Below, piece by piece: positions 8,800 through 17,350 of a stretch of 64,000 bases of DNA; the first letter of the stretch is position 1, and each line of letters begins with the position of its first letter. Both the position numbers and the translations under genes were made by a program. The notes below the pieces were generated by a model, which had not been told where the DNA came from, searched no databases, and worked only from the letters and a program-made list of their open reading frames with translations. Source of the DNA: Candidatus Defluviicoccus seviourii (GTDB lineage Bacteria; Pseudomonadota; Alphaproteobacteria; Rhodospirillales; Defluviicoccaceae); the NCBI GenBank assembly GCA_900609035.2, contig UXAT02000052.1, positions 1 to 64,000 of the forward strand. Reading direction: 5' to 3'.

Positions 8800-9448
8800 G
8801 CATTAGCCTCCGCTGGTTAAGCACGACGGCGGCCCGACTCTTTGTGATGAAAGCCGGTGCATCCGTCCTCTGACGACTCCACTGATGGAAACACGAACTG
8901 AAATCCGGCTGACGTCAGAGCCCAAGCGCAGGCACCGCGCTACACCGGTTGAACATTGAAATGGACGAGCTGCCTCTCGTTCGATTGAACATCGGCGGTC
9001 CTTGAGGAGGACGGGCCGATACCATGCACCTTCTTTTGGTTCGCCATGCACGCTATGCGCAGCGGGGTCGAGGCTCGCGATCCGGCAAACCCAAATATGA
9101 TAACATCGAATCCGTTCAGTGTCGCGTGGCTGCCGCAGGTTCACGCCGGCGACACCCCTAATCTCAGGCGGATGGGCAGGGACGCCACAGTGCCGCCGCC
9201 CGCGCATCAACGGTATCCTACGCGATCCCGATTAAAACTCTGTGACACACGGCACACTCGGAGTTGCAAATTGGCATGTCAAGACCTTTGACAACATCCA
9301 CTCCCCGTTGCATGCGGCGCACGAGCGAAAGGCCGAGCAACCAAGCGCGGCACCTGCTGCGGGTGGCCGGAGGCTGCTCGGCTCCACCCGCAACATTGAC
9401 CCAGGTCCGGCCGCTCGCGCTTCGCGGCGCGCCGGCGGCAATCAGGTG
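8800..9448. other. Long intergenic region upstream of the epimerase and downstream of minE
   Basis: About 650 bases separate minE from the epimerase, both read leftward. I see no convincing gene: the open frames here lack ribosome-binding sites and family resemblance. It must hold the promoter of the epimerase operon. An AT-rich patch near 9095-9110 (ATATGATAACATC) could supply a -10 on the minus strand, without a clear -35. An inverted repeat GCCGAGCA (9332-9339) / TGCTCGGC (9375-9382) lies just after minE and could form a stem-loop ending the min transcript. Confidence 0.4.
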
Positions 9449-9805
9449 TTACGAGACGGCGCGGGCATCGGTGGCCGGGTCGTCTGCCGCCGTGGCTTCA
9501 TCGTCGCTCGTCCTGTCCGCTTGGTTGGCGGGGCTCACCGCAACCGAGGCGGCCGTTTTCGGCAGGTCAATGTTGACCTCCAGGCGCGAGGTGCTGCCGA
9601 AGTTCTCCAGCTTCACCGTCAGCTTGTCCTGCTCGAGCTCGACGTAGCGGGCGATGACCTGCAGGATCTCGTTCTGCAGCCGCGGCAGATAGTCGGGCGC
9701 GCTGGCATAGGAGCGTTCGTGGGCGAGCACGATCTTCAGGCGTTCCTTCGCCTGTTCGGCCGTGGGCAGCGTCGATTTCGGGCGAAGGAAGCTCAGAATA
9801 TTCAT
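9449..9805 (-). CDS. minE: Cell division topological specificity factor MinE
   Basis: MinE displaces MinC from MinD at the membrane and drives MinCD oscillation so that the division septum forms at mid-cell. The N-terminus MNILSFLRPKST, the segment AKERLKIVLAHERS and the dimerisation core LQNEILQVIARYV are diagnostic. Usual MinE proteins have about 88 residues. This one has 118, with a roughly 28-residue acidic, alanine-rich tail rich in D, E, T and P that looks disordered. The ATG overlaps the minD stop by 4 bases, so the two are translationally coupled. It is the last gene of minCDE. Confidence 0.97.
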   Translation of the reverse strand: MNILSFLRPKSTLPTAEQAKERLKIVLAHERSYASAPDYLPRLQNEILQVIARYVELEQDKLTVKLENFGSTSRLEVNIDLPKTAASVAVSPANQADRTSDDEATAADDPATDARAVS

Positions 9806-10617
9806 GCCGACCTCCTGAGGAACCGCTGGAACAGGCCGCGCCGCTCGGGGCGCATGAAGCGGAAGGGCAGCGACTCGCCGAGAAAGCGACCGACGGCATC
9901 GCGATAGGCATCGCCGGCGGCGGACTGAGGATCGAGGATGACCGGCGTGCCGACGTTGGACGCCTTCAGCACGGAACGGCTCTCCGGGATCACGCCAAGC
10001 AACGGGATCGCCAGAATCTCCAGCACATCATCGACCTTCATCATCTCGCCGCGCTCGACCCGCTCCGGATCGTAGCGGGAGAGCAGCAGGTGCTCACGCA
10101 CCGGATCGAGACCCTCTTCGGCGCGGCGCGAGCGGCTCTGCAGGACGCCCAGGATGCGATCGCTGTCGCGCACGCTCGAGACTTCCGGGTTGGTGACGAT
10201 GATCGCCTCGTCGGCGAAGTAGAGCGCCATCAGGGCGCCGCGTTCGATGCCAGCCGGGCTGTCGCAGATGATGTACTCGAACTGCTCGCGCAGCTCCGTC
10301 AGCACGCGTTCGACGCCCTCACGGGTCAGCGCATCCTTGTCGCGGGTCTGGCTGGTCGGCAAAATATAGAGGTGCTCCAGCCGCTTGTCGCGGATCAGCG
10401 CCTGATTCAGGCGAGCGTCGCCGTTGATGACGTGGACGAAATCGAACACTACGCGCCGCTCGCAGCCCATGATCAGGTCGAGGTTGCGCAGGCCGACGTC
10501 GAAATCGATGACAACGGTTTTGTGCCCGCGGGATGCGAGGCCGGCACTGAAGGCGGCGCTGGTTGTCGTTTTGCCGACCCCGCCCTTGCCCGACGTCATG
10601 ACGATGACTTTACCCAA
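9802..10617 (-). CDS. minD: Septum site-determining ATPase MinD
   Basis: MinD is a membrane-binding ParA-type ATPase that recruits MinC. The deviant Walker A GKGGVGKTT lies at residues 10-18. A switch region with CDSPAGIE and the C-terminal amphipathic membrane-targeting helix RRGLFQRFLRRSA follow. I place the start at a TTG at 10617 because it gives the family-typical beginning MGKVIVMTSGKGG. That TTG is preceded by GGAGG with a 5-base gap. A GTG four codons upstream (10629) contains this ribosome-binding site within its own codons and is less likely. The product is 271 residues. minE overlaps its stop by 4 bases. Confidence 0.97.
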   Translation of the reverse strand: MGKVIVMTSGKGGVGKTTTSAAFSAGLASRGHKTVVIDFDVGLRNLDLIMGCERRVVFDFVHVINGDARLNQALIRDKRLEHLYILPTSQTRDKDALTREGVERVLTELREQFEYIICDSPAGIERGALMALYFADEAIIVTNPEVSSVRDSDRILGVLQSRSRRAEEGLDPVREHLLLSRYDPERVERGEMMKVDDVLEILAIPLLGVIPESRSVLKASNVGTPVILDPQSAAGDAYRDAVGRFLGESLPFRFMRPERRGLFQRFLRRSA

Positions 10618-10673
10618 TTTGTCCTCCACTGCCTTGCCGTTACCCGTGTGCCAAGCCTGAAGCCCGCCCGCCT

Positions 10674-11435
10674 CTAGGGCAGCGGCTCAATCACCACCTG
10701 CTCGCCCTTGAGGAAGATTTGCACCGGCTTGCCGATCAGATCGTCGGGCATGTCCTCGCGGACGCGCCAAAAACCGGCGATCGACACCAGTTCCGCCTCC
10801 AGGCTGCGGCAGAAAATGCGTGCGGCACCGTTGCCCTTCAGCCCCGCGTGCGCGCGCCCGCGCAGCGTGCCGTAAACGTGAATATGGCCGTCGCTCAACA
10901 GCTCGCCGCCGGCGCTGATCGAGGCCAGAACGATGATGTCGCTGTGCCGAGCGTAAATCTGCTGACCCGAGCGGACCGCCTGGGTGACCAGCAGCGTCTG
11001 CCCGGCCGCGGGCTCCGCCGCTGCCGAGGGTTCGCGCGGCTCGCCCGTCGGCAGCACGGAGATTTCCGCCGGGCGAGGCACCGGTGCCTCGCCGCCGCCG
11101 CCGCGCAAAATGCTGATGCCGGCGTTGATCGCGGCCTTGTTCTGCTCGTCCGTGCCGTTGGCGACCGCGACCGGCACCAGTTGATGCTGGCGCAGGCGTC
11201 GGATCAGTTCCGCCATGTTGAACGGCGGCGCGTCGGCAAGATCCTGCAGATCGAGGACCACCGGCGCGTGGCGGAAAAAGTCCGGCGCCTGGGCGATCTT
11301 GGTCATCAGCGCCGTGAAGAAGGCCTGATCGCGCGGGTTGCTGACCTTGAGCCGCATCAGCGTGTACAGCCCGCCACGGAACTGAATGCTGACGGTCTCT
11401 TCGGCAGGGCCGGCCTTGCGCACCGTCGCCGTCAT
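10674..11435 (-). CDS. minC: Septum site-determining protein MinC
   Basis: MinC inhibits FtsZ polymerisation away from mid-cell when carried to the membrane by MinD. The N-terminal domain includes the segment APVVLDLQDLAD. After a proline- and alanine-rich linker, the C-terminal beta-helix has RSGQQIYARHSDIIVLAS and the MinD-binding turn GTLRGRAHAG. Its length of 253 residues is normal. It heads the minC-minD-minE operon, and 56 bases separate it from minD. Bases 11436-11735 upstream contain no gene, only the palindromic repeat described separately. Confidence 0.96.
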   Translation of the reverse strand: MTATVRKAGPAEETVSIQFRGGLYTLMRLKVSNPRDQAFFTALMTKIAQAPDFFRHAPVVLDLQDLADAPPFNMAELIRRLRQHQLVPVAVANGTDEQNKAAINAGISILRGGGGEAPVPRPAEISVLPTGEPREPSAAAEPAAGQTLLVTQAVRSGQQIYARHSDIIVLASISAGGELLSDGHIHVYGTLRGRAHAGLKGNGAARIFCRSLEAELVSIAGFWRVREDMPDDLIGKPVQIFLKGEQVVIEPLP

Positions 11436-11685
11436 TGGGCCCGCCTCGGCAACGCCGCCATTCTCGCGCTCATCGTCATCATGTTGTGGTTCAGCCGCTC
11501 GTTTGCACCAACATCGTGGGGTTGTTTGAGCAGACTCGACACCCCGTTGGCAAGCGGCGATTCGCGTCCCGCCGCCGCGGCGCGCTTAAGCCCGTCAAAG
11601 AAAGGACTCTTCCTGGTTGCCGGGGGGAATCTCAGTGCAACAGGCCGATGGGGCGTCGCAGGTCGCGCGGCGAATCGACCGAATC

Positions 11686-11716
11686 GGGCGAATCGGCCGA
11701 TTCGGCCGATTCGCCC
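11686..11716 (-). terminator. Stem-loop after the amino-acid binding protein gene, inside a short repeat array
   Basis: A perfect inverted repeat of 13 bases, GGGCGAATCGGCC and its complement, encloses a 5-base loop GATTC. It lies 20 bases downstream of the stop of the binding-protein gene read leftward. That is the position of a terminator, but no run of T follows. The motif GAATCGG is repeated further at 11671-11688, so the stem is part of a small array of direct and inverted copies. Confidence 0.5.
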
Positions 11717-11735
11717 CGTGCGGTCATTTTCGCGG

Positions 11736-12596
11736 CTACTCCGGTAAGGCGTTCAGAGCAAACATGGCCAGAAGGAGCTGGCTGGGCTTGCCGCCCCAAT
11801 CGCCGAACCACCGCTTGTAGATCTCGCCGATTTCGCCGGAGCGATAGAGCTGGGCCAGCGCCCGATTGGCGACGAGGCGGAAATCGGCGTCGTTGCGGCG
11901 GACGGCAAGCGCATACGGCTCGTAGGAGAAGACTTCCGAAGCGAGCGCGAAGTGACCCGGCTTCTTCGCCGCCTTGGCAAGGCCGATCAGAACCAGCTGG
12001 TCGCCGGCATGCGCCACGGCCTTGCCGGCCTCAAGGGCTTCAACACCCGCATTGTGGTCCTTGACGGTGACAACGCTTGCGTCGATCAGCTCCCGCTTCA
12101 GCCGCTCGGTCAGCACCTTCTCGGTCGTCGTGCCTTCAACAACGGTGACCGCCTTGCCGCGCAGGTCGGCGAGCGTCGTGATGTTCGACTCCGGTCGGGC
12201 CAGCAGGCTGGCGCCGGTGATGAAGATGGTGTTCGTGAAGTCCACCATCTGCTGGCGCGACAGCGTGTTGGTGGTGTTGCCGCATTCAATGTCCGCGGCG
12301 CCGTCGGCAACCGTCTGCAGCCGGTTCTCGGAGTTCACCGCGACGTAGCGGATGTCGAGCTCAGCAAGACCGAGTTGATCCTTGACCGCCTTGGCGATCC
12401 GCAGGCAAAGATCGATCGCGTAACCGACCGGCTGCTTTTGTTCATCGACGAACGAGAACGGCGGCGATTCCTCGCGATGCGCAATCGTGAACGTCCCGGT
12501 CGACTTGATCCGATCAAGCGTTCCCCCCGGTTCCGCCGCTATCCCCTGGCTGCAGAAAAACACCAGCGCCAAGACAGCAAACACCCCTCTCTGCAT
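11736..12596 (-). CDS. Periplasmic amino-acid-type ABC transporter substrate-binding protein
   Basis: This 286-residue secreted protein belongs to the family 3 solute-binding proteins, closest in style to GltI (glutamate/aspartate). A signal peptide ends near GIAAEPGG. The segment STGTFTIAHREESPPFSF opens the first lobe, and YAIDLCLRIA and DIECGNTTNT follow. The ATG at 12596 is preceded by GGGAGGA with a 4-base gap; in-frame ATGs further upstream lack this. No permease or ATPase gene lies next to it, so it is an orphan binding protein that must use a transporter encoded elsewhere. It lies downstream of the phosphonate operon, 142 bases away on the same strand, and a link is possible but unproven. 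Confidence 0.9.
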   Translation of the reverse strand: MQRGVFAVLALVFFCSQGIAAEPGGTLDRIKSTGTFTIAHREESPPFSFVDEQKQPVGYAIDLCLRIAKAVKDQLGLAELDIRYVAVNSENRLQTVADGAADIECGNTTNTLSRQQMVDFTNTIFITGASLLARPESNITTLADLRGKAVTVVEGTTTEKVLTERLKRELIDASVVTVKDHNAGVEALEAGKAVAHAGDQLVLIGLAKAAKKPGHFALASEVFSYEPYALAVRRNDADFRLVANRALAQLYRSGEIGEIYKRWFGDWGGKPSQLLLAMFALNALPE

Positions 12597-12738
12597 GGCT
12601 TCCTCCCTCTCATCGGTCGTCATGTGGGTGCCGGACCGGCCGGTCCGGCGCGCGCACTCGTTGCGCGCCGTTCTCTCGCACGCCGCTGTCAACCGGGGCA
12701 AGGTCCTTGCGAACCGACACGCGTCATCCTACGCGCGC

Positions 12739-13977
12739 TTATCCTGAGCGCTTGTTGGAGCGTGCGGCGGCACAGCGGGCGCGGAAGGCCGGATCGAATG
12801 GATCGACCGCACCGAAGCGGTCGCAGCGGAAGGGGTCGATTGCGAGGCTCGGCACCCGGCCCAAGGCAAGTTCGGCCAGCGCCAGCCCGACACCGCCGGA
12901 AATCGCGATGCCAGCGCCACTACAGCCACCGGCGAACATCAGGCCGCGAACGCCGGCAGCAGCGCCGAACGCGGGCAAGCCATCCGGCGTGTAGGTCGAA
13001 AAGCCGGTGAGGTATGCGCGGATCCCCACGTCATCGAGAGCAGGCAGATGGCGGCGCAGCGCCGGCAGGCCCTCCTCAAGGCTCGCCGTACCGTCCGGAT
13101 CGTCGGCGAACGCGTAGCCCGAGGCATCATCGGGCAGTTGGCGGGGGTCGAGGGAAACGCTGTTCGCCTCGCGGATGCCAAACAACAGGGCGTCCAGTTC
13201 CGGCCGGGTGTAGGTGCGCGCGTCGGGCAGCAGCACACTTGGGTGCTGGCGCGGAAACCGCGCGTCCGGCAGCGTGATCCAGTACTGGCTGCGCACCGGT
13301 GCCATCGGCACTGAAGCACCAAGGGATGCAGCCACGAGGTTGCTCCAGGCACCGGCGGCAATCACGACCACGGGAGCGGCGATGGTCCCCGCGGTGGTGC
13401 TGACGCCGCTCACGCCCCCACTTGCCACGCTGAGGCCAGTAACGGCAGTGCCGCTGACAATCGTGGCACCCGCCGTTCGCGCGGCAGTGCCATAGGCCGA
13501 GGCGAGGAGATAGGGATCGATGAAGGCATCGTCCGGGCAAAAGGCGCAAGTCGCGTCTTCCGTGACCGCGAGCCAGGGAACGAGGCGGCGAGCGTCGGCC
13601 GCACCAACCGTTTCGCATGACACTCCCGCCCGCGTCGCGCCGTCGATGAGCGCCTGCAGACCGCTACGCCCTTCTGCCGTGGTCGTGACACTGAGGCTGC
13701 CGTAGCGATGGAGTGGCAGCGGTTCGCCCAGGATCGTGCCGAGTTCCTCGATCGCCGCGAAGGTTCGCTGCACCAGCCGGGTGAAGCGGGCATCGGCACG
13801 GCCGAGCGTGAGCAATGCCGCGGCACGGCTGCTCGCCTGGCTCGCCAGCGACTGCCGCTCGATGACGACGACGCGCACCGTACCGGTCCGGGTCAGGTGC
13901 CAGGCGACGCTCAAGCCCAGAATGCCGCCGCCGACGATGACGACATCGGCAGTGCGCGGCAGCAGCCGCTCCGTCAT
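12739..13977 (-). CDS. FAD-dependent amine oxidoreductase of the 2-aminoethylphosphonate operon
   Basis: This 412-residue flavoenzyme of the D-amino-acid/glycine oxidase fold begins with the FAD-binding segment VVIVGGGILGLSVAWHL. It ends with a second FAD contact in FAGGCSGAGIAIS. It overlaps the upstream PbfA-type gene by 4 bases and is the last gene of the operon. Flavin oxidases in such clusters (PbfC/PbfD type) have been described that oxidise 2-aminoethylphosphonate or its N-methyl form to phosphonoacetaldehyde. By position this enzyme would feed the same intermediate to PhnX. Whether the substrate is the methylated amine cannot be told from sequence; a sarcosine or glycine oxidase activity is the alternative. 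Confidence 0.78.
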   Translation of the reverse strand: MTERLLPRTADVVIVGGGILGLSVAWHLTRTGTVRVVVIERQSLASQASSRAAALLTLGRADARFTRLVQRTFAAIEELGTILGEPLPLHRYGSLSVTTTAEGRSGLQALIDGATRAGVSCETVGAADARRLVPWLAVTEDATCAFCPDDAFIDPYLLASAYGTAARTAGATIVSGTAVTGLSVASGGVSGVSTTAGTIAAPVVVIAAGAWSNLVAASLGASVPMAPVRSQYWITLPDARFPRQHPSVLLPDARTYTRPELDALLFGIREANSVSLDPRQLPDDASGYAFADDPDGTASLEEGLPALRRHLPALDDVGIRAYLTGFSTYTPDGLPAFGAAAGVRGLMFAGGCSGAGIAISGGVGLALAELALGRVPSLAIDPFRCDRFGAVDPFDPAFRARCAAARSNKRSG

Positions 13978-15356
13978 CGGTCGCCTTCCGCCACCGCCGC
14001 ATCGAGGCTTTGGCGCAAGATGGCGAGCGCCTGGTCGAGCTCGTCGCGGCGGATGATCAAGGGCGGCGACAGGGTCAGCACGCTTTGCATGGTGAGCTTG
14101 AAGCTTAAGCCCCGCGCGAGCGCCTGGTACAAGACCCGCTCCGCCAGCTGCGGCGCCGGCGCGCCATCCGCCGTCACCAGTTCGACGCCGATGAGGAGGC
14201 CCTGGCCGCGCACCTCACCGATGCAGCGCCTGCTGGCCGCGATCTCCTGCAGCCGGGCGAGCGCATATTCGCCCAGCGCCGCGGCATTCTCGACCAATCC
14301 CTCGTTTTCGATAACGTCAAGCGTGGCGAGCGCAGCGGCTGCCAGCACCGGGTTCTTTTCGTGGGTGTAGTGCCCCAGCGCGAGTTCCGGCGCGACGTCA
14401 CGCTCGGCGCGCGCAAGCACCGCGGCCAGCGGCAGCACACCGCCGCCCAATGCCTTGCCGAGCACCAAGATGTCCGGCGTGACGCCGGTGTGCTCGCAAG
14501 CGAACAGGCGGCCCGTCTTGCCGAGCCCGGTCGGGATTTCATCAAAGACGATAAGCGCACCGGCGGCGCGCGCAGCCGCCCCGACACGCGGCCAGAAACC
14601 AGGCGGCGGCAGGTAAGGGACGGCGCGGATCGGCTCCGCCACCAAGGCGGCGATGTCGGCTTCGCGTGCGAGCGTATACTCGGCCGTGGCCGCGCACGCC
14701 ATCCGGCAGCGCTCAAGTTCGGGCGCACCGCTCGGCGACGGAAAGCCGAACGGGCAGCGGAAGCACGCGAACGGCGGCACATGCGCATCGCCCGGCACGA
14801 GCGGCCCCAGGCGGCCGGCGCGAAACAGCGCCTCGCCACCGACGCTCGCGGCGCCAAAACCAGCGCCATGGAAGGAGTCCCAGAACGACAACGTCCGGTG
14901 CCGTCCGGTGGCGACGCGGGCGAGCTTGAGCGCAATCTCGATCGCCTCCGAACCGCCCGGCGCAAACAGCACCTTGCCGAAGCCGCCGGGCGCAAGGCGC
15001 AACAAACGCTCGGCCAGCGCAACGGCCGGCTCACAGGTGAAGCGCCGCGGAGCGAACGACAGTGCGTCCAGTTGCCGGTGAATGGCAGCGATGACGTGCG
15101 GGTGCGCGTAACCGACGTGATGGGCGCTGTTGCCATGGAAGTCCATGTACCGCCGACCATCGGCATCCTCGATCCAGATGCCTTCGGCACGCCGGATTGC
15201 CGCCAGGCACGGGCTGGAGAGAGACTGGCGGACGAACACGGCCGCGTCCCGCTCCACGAGCCAGCGGCCGGCCTCGCCAAGGGATGTTTCCTGCCAGCGG
15301 GCCCGTTCGGATCCGAGGTTGACGTCACCCTCGCTGGCGACGAGGCCTGCGCTCAA
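13974..15356 (-). CDS. pbfA: PLP-dependent (R)-1-hydroxy-2-aminoethylphosphonate ammonia-lyase (PbfA-type)
   Basis: This class III aminotransferase-fold protein (460 residues) has the PLP lysine K301 in LVLGKALGGG and the pyridine-binding aspartate D272 in IVFDEIPTG. The segment YMDFHGNSAHHVGYAHP near residue 70 is the hallmark of the branch beside phosphonoacetaldehyde hydrolase genes. Members of that branch (PbfA) convert (R)-1-hydroxy-2-aminoethylphosphonate to phosphonoacetaldehyde and ammonia and are not transaminases. It overlaps both neighbours by 4 bases, so phnX, this gene and the flavin oxidase form one translational unit. It would widen the range of usable aminophosphonates. A conventional transaminase role is the less likely alternative. 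Confidence 0.85.
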   Translation of the reverse strand: MSAGLVASEGDVNLGSERARWQETSLGEAGRWLVERDAAVFVRQSLSSPCLAAIRRAEGIWIEDADGRRYMDFHGNSAHHVGYAHPHVIAAIHRQLDALSFAPRRFTCEPAVALAERLLRLAPGGFGKVLFAPGGSEAIEIALKLARVATGRHRTLSFWDSFHGAGFGAASVGGEALFRAGRLGPLVPGDAHVPPFACFRCPFGFPSPSGAPELERCRMACAATAEYTLAREADIAALVAEPIRAVPYLPPPGFWPRVGAAARAAGALIVFDEIPTGLGKTGRLFACEHTGVTPDILVLGKALGGGVLPLAAVLARAERDVAPELALGHYTHEKNPVLAAAALATLDVIENEGLVENAAALGEYALARLQEIAASRRCIGEVRGQGLLIGVELVTADGAPAPQLAERVLYQALARGLSFKLTMQSVLTLSPPLIIRRDELDQALAILRQSLDAAVAEGDR

Positions 15357-16183
15357 GGCCTGTCGCCGCGGGCAAGCCGCCGGTTGATCGCGTCGAGGAC
15401 CCGCACGGCGTCGCCAAGGGAGTCGACAACGTAGTGGGCGCCGGCGCTGCGCAGCTTCTCCGCCGCCTCATCGCGCCGTTGGGTACGGGATCGCTCATCG
15501 AGGACCTGCCATTCCGCCTCGGTCAGGCCGACCTCGTTGCCGGTGACGGTGATCCCCACCGACCACATGCCGCCGTTCAGCCCTTCCTCGATATCGACCA
15601 CGGTATCGCCGATCTTGACCACGGCCTCGACCGGATAGACGCCGAGCCGGGCGAGCGCGGCGAGCGCCGGAAATGGCGACGGCCGGCCCAATGGCGCATC
15701 TTCGGCCGCGATCACGCAATCCGGCCGGTAGCCTTGCGCCTCGGCCTCGGCCGCAACGACGGCCATCACCGCACGCGGATAGCCGGTGGTGGTCCCGATC
15801 GCGAAGCCTTGCGCCCGCATGCTCTCGACCGCTTCAAGCGCACCGGGGATCAGCTGCGCGTGGCGGCGAACGGCGGCAAGCTGCAGTGGCAGGAACGCGT
15901 CGTACAGGCGGTCGATATCCGCCTCGCCGATCGCGCGACCGTGCCGCGCCTGCCAGGCGGAAGCAACGTCGGCCATCGCGGTGATCGCCTTGATGTGGTC
16001 GCGCTTGGCCATCCCCATCGGCGCGCGGGCTTGGGCGACACTGATCGCAACACCTTCGGCGGCGAATGCTTCGACAAAGGTTGCCGCCGGTGCCTGACAG
16101 CCGAAATCGACGACCGTACCGGCCCAGTCGAGCACGGCGGCCTTCAGCGGTCCGCGATAGCGGCGGCAGCTCACCCCGCTCAT
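15353..16183 (-). CDS. phnX: Phosphonoacetaldehyde hydrolase (phosphonatase)
   Basis: PhnX cleaves the carbon-phosphorus bond of phosphonoacetaldehyde to give acetaldehyde and phosphate. This HAD-superfamily protein (276 residues) has the nucleophile D19 in VLDWAGT, where an alanine takes the place of the usual second aspartate as in true phosphonatases. The Schiff-base lysine K60 lies in MGMAKRDH in the cap domain. KIGDTVVDIEEG carries the acidic motif that binds magnesium. The length is normal. It overlaps phnW upstream and pbfA downstream by 4 bases each. Confidence 0.96.
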   Translation of the reverse strand: MSGVSCRRYRGPLKAAVLDWAGTVVDFGCQAPAATFVEAFAAEGVAISVAQARAPMGMAKRDHIKAITAMADVASAWQARHGRAIGEADIDRLYDAFLPLQLAAVRRHAQLIPGALEAVESMRAQGFAIGTTTGYPRAVMAVVAAEAEAQGYRPDCVIAAEDAPLGRPSPFPALAALARLGVYPVEAVVKIGDTVVDIEEGLNGGMWSVGITVTGNEVGLTEAEWQVLDERSRTQRRDEAAEKLRSAGAHYVVDSLGDAVRVLDAINRRLARGDRP

Positions 16184-17319
16184 TCGTGCCTCTCCGACTC
16201 ACCGCGCAGCGCCGGCGCACCCGACGCGACGCCCATCTCGCGCATCGTCTCACCGATCGCAGCGAGCGCGGCGCGGATCTCCGCCTCGCCGATCCGGCCG
16301 ATGCAGCCGATGCGGAAGCTCGCCGCCACGGTCAGCTTGCCAGGGTAGATCGCGAAGCCCTTTTCCCGCAGCCGGTCGTAGAACTCGGCGAAAACGAAGC
16401 GCGGATCCGCCGGCATCAGGAAGGTGACGATGATCGGTGCCTGCAGCGGCGGTGGCACCAGCATCGCGAAGCCGAGCGCGCTCATCCCCTCGACAAGGAT
16501 CTGGTGATTGCGGCGGTAGCGCGCACCGCGGCCGGCAACGCCGCCTTCCGCCGCATGCTCATCGAGCGCCTGGTCGAAGGCCGCGAGCACGTGCGTCGGC
16601 GGCGTGAACCGCCACTGGCCGTTCGCCTCCAAGCCCTGCCATTGATCGTAGAGATCGAGGCTCAACGATGGAGCATTGTTCTTGGCTGCTTCCAGCGCCT
16701 CACGGCGGATCAGCGCGAAGCCGACGCCGGGCACGCCCTCAAGGCACTTATTGGCACTCGCCATCACCGCCGCAAACGGTGTTTGCCCCGCATCGATCGG
16801 CAAAGCACCGAAGCTGCTCATCGCATCGATAAGGAGCGATCGCCGGTGCCGCGCGCAGACGTCCGCAACATCTTGCAGCGGATTGAGGATGCCGGATGTG
16901 GTCTCGCAGTGGACGACGGCAACATGAGTGATCGCCTGATCGGCCGCAAGCGCGTGATTGAGGGCTTGCGCGTCCACCGTTTCGTCCTCAGGCCAGCTCA
17001 GCGACGTCACGGCGAGGCCGATGACCTCGGCGATGCGCACCATCCGCCGGCCGTAGGCACCATTGACGAGCACCAGCAGTCGGCCGTCGCCCGGCACCAG
17101 GGTGCCGATAGTGGCCTCGACGGCAAAGGTGCCCGAACCCTGGACCGGCACGCAGACGTGGCTGTCAGCCGCTTGCGCCAGCGCCAGCAGCCGCTCGCGG
17201 ATGCGCTGATTGAGGGCAATGAAGGCGGCATCGCGCGATCCCCAGTCGCGCAGCATCGCCTGTTTGACCGTGGCCGAGGTGGTCAGCGGCCCAGGAGTCA
17301 ACAGGATCGGTTCGCGCAT
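16180..17319 (-). CDS. phnW: 2-Aminoethylphosphonate--pyruvate transaminase
   Basis: PhnW moves the amino group of 2-aminoethylphosphonate to pyruvate, giving phosphonoacetaldehyde and alanine. The 379-residue sequence begins with the family-typical ILLTPGPLTT and continues with VKQAMLRDWGSRD. The PLP-binding lysine is K191 in ASANKCLEGVPG, and the cofactor aspartate lies in SLLIDAMSSFG. It follows the permease gene by 31 bases and overlaps phnX by 4 bases. Together with PhnX it forms the classic two-step route; the PbfA-type and flavin enzymes downstream add side entrances. Confidence 0.96.
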   Translation of the reverse strand: MREPILLTPGPLTTSATVKQAMLRDWGSRDAAFIALNQRIRERLLALAQAADSHVCVPVQGSGTFAVEATIGTLVPGDGRLLVLVNGAYGRRMVRIAEVIGLAVTSLSWPEDETVDAQALNHALAADQAITHVAVVHCETTSGILNPLQDVADVCARHRRSLLIDAMSSFGALPIDAGQTPFAAVMASANKCLEGVPGVGFALIRREALEAAKNNAPSLSLDLYDQWQGLEANGQWRFTPPTHVLAAFDQALDEHAAEGGVAGRGARYRRNHQILVEGMSALGFAMLVPPPLQAPIIVTFLMPADPRFVFAEFYDRLREKGFAIYPGKLTVAASFRIGCIGRIGEAEIRAALAAIGETMREMGVASGAPALRGESERHE

Positions 17320-17350
17320 GGGAAACCTCTTGCGGACGCCGCGGCGCGGA

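Noticed and set aside
8803..9210. A 135-codon minus-strand frame in the gap upstream of the epimerase
   Set aside because: Composition, lack of a ribosome-binding site and lack of family resemblance suggest chance.
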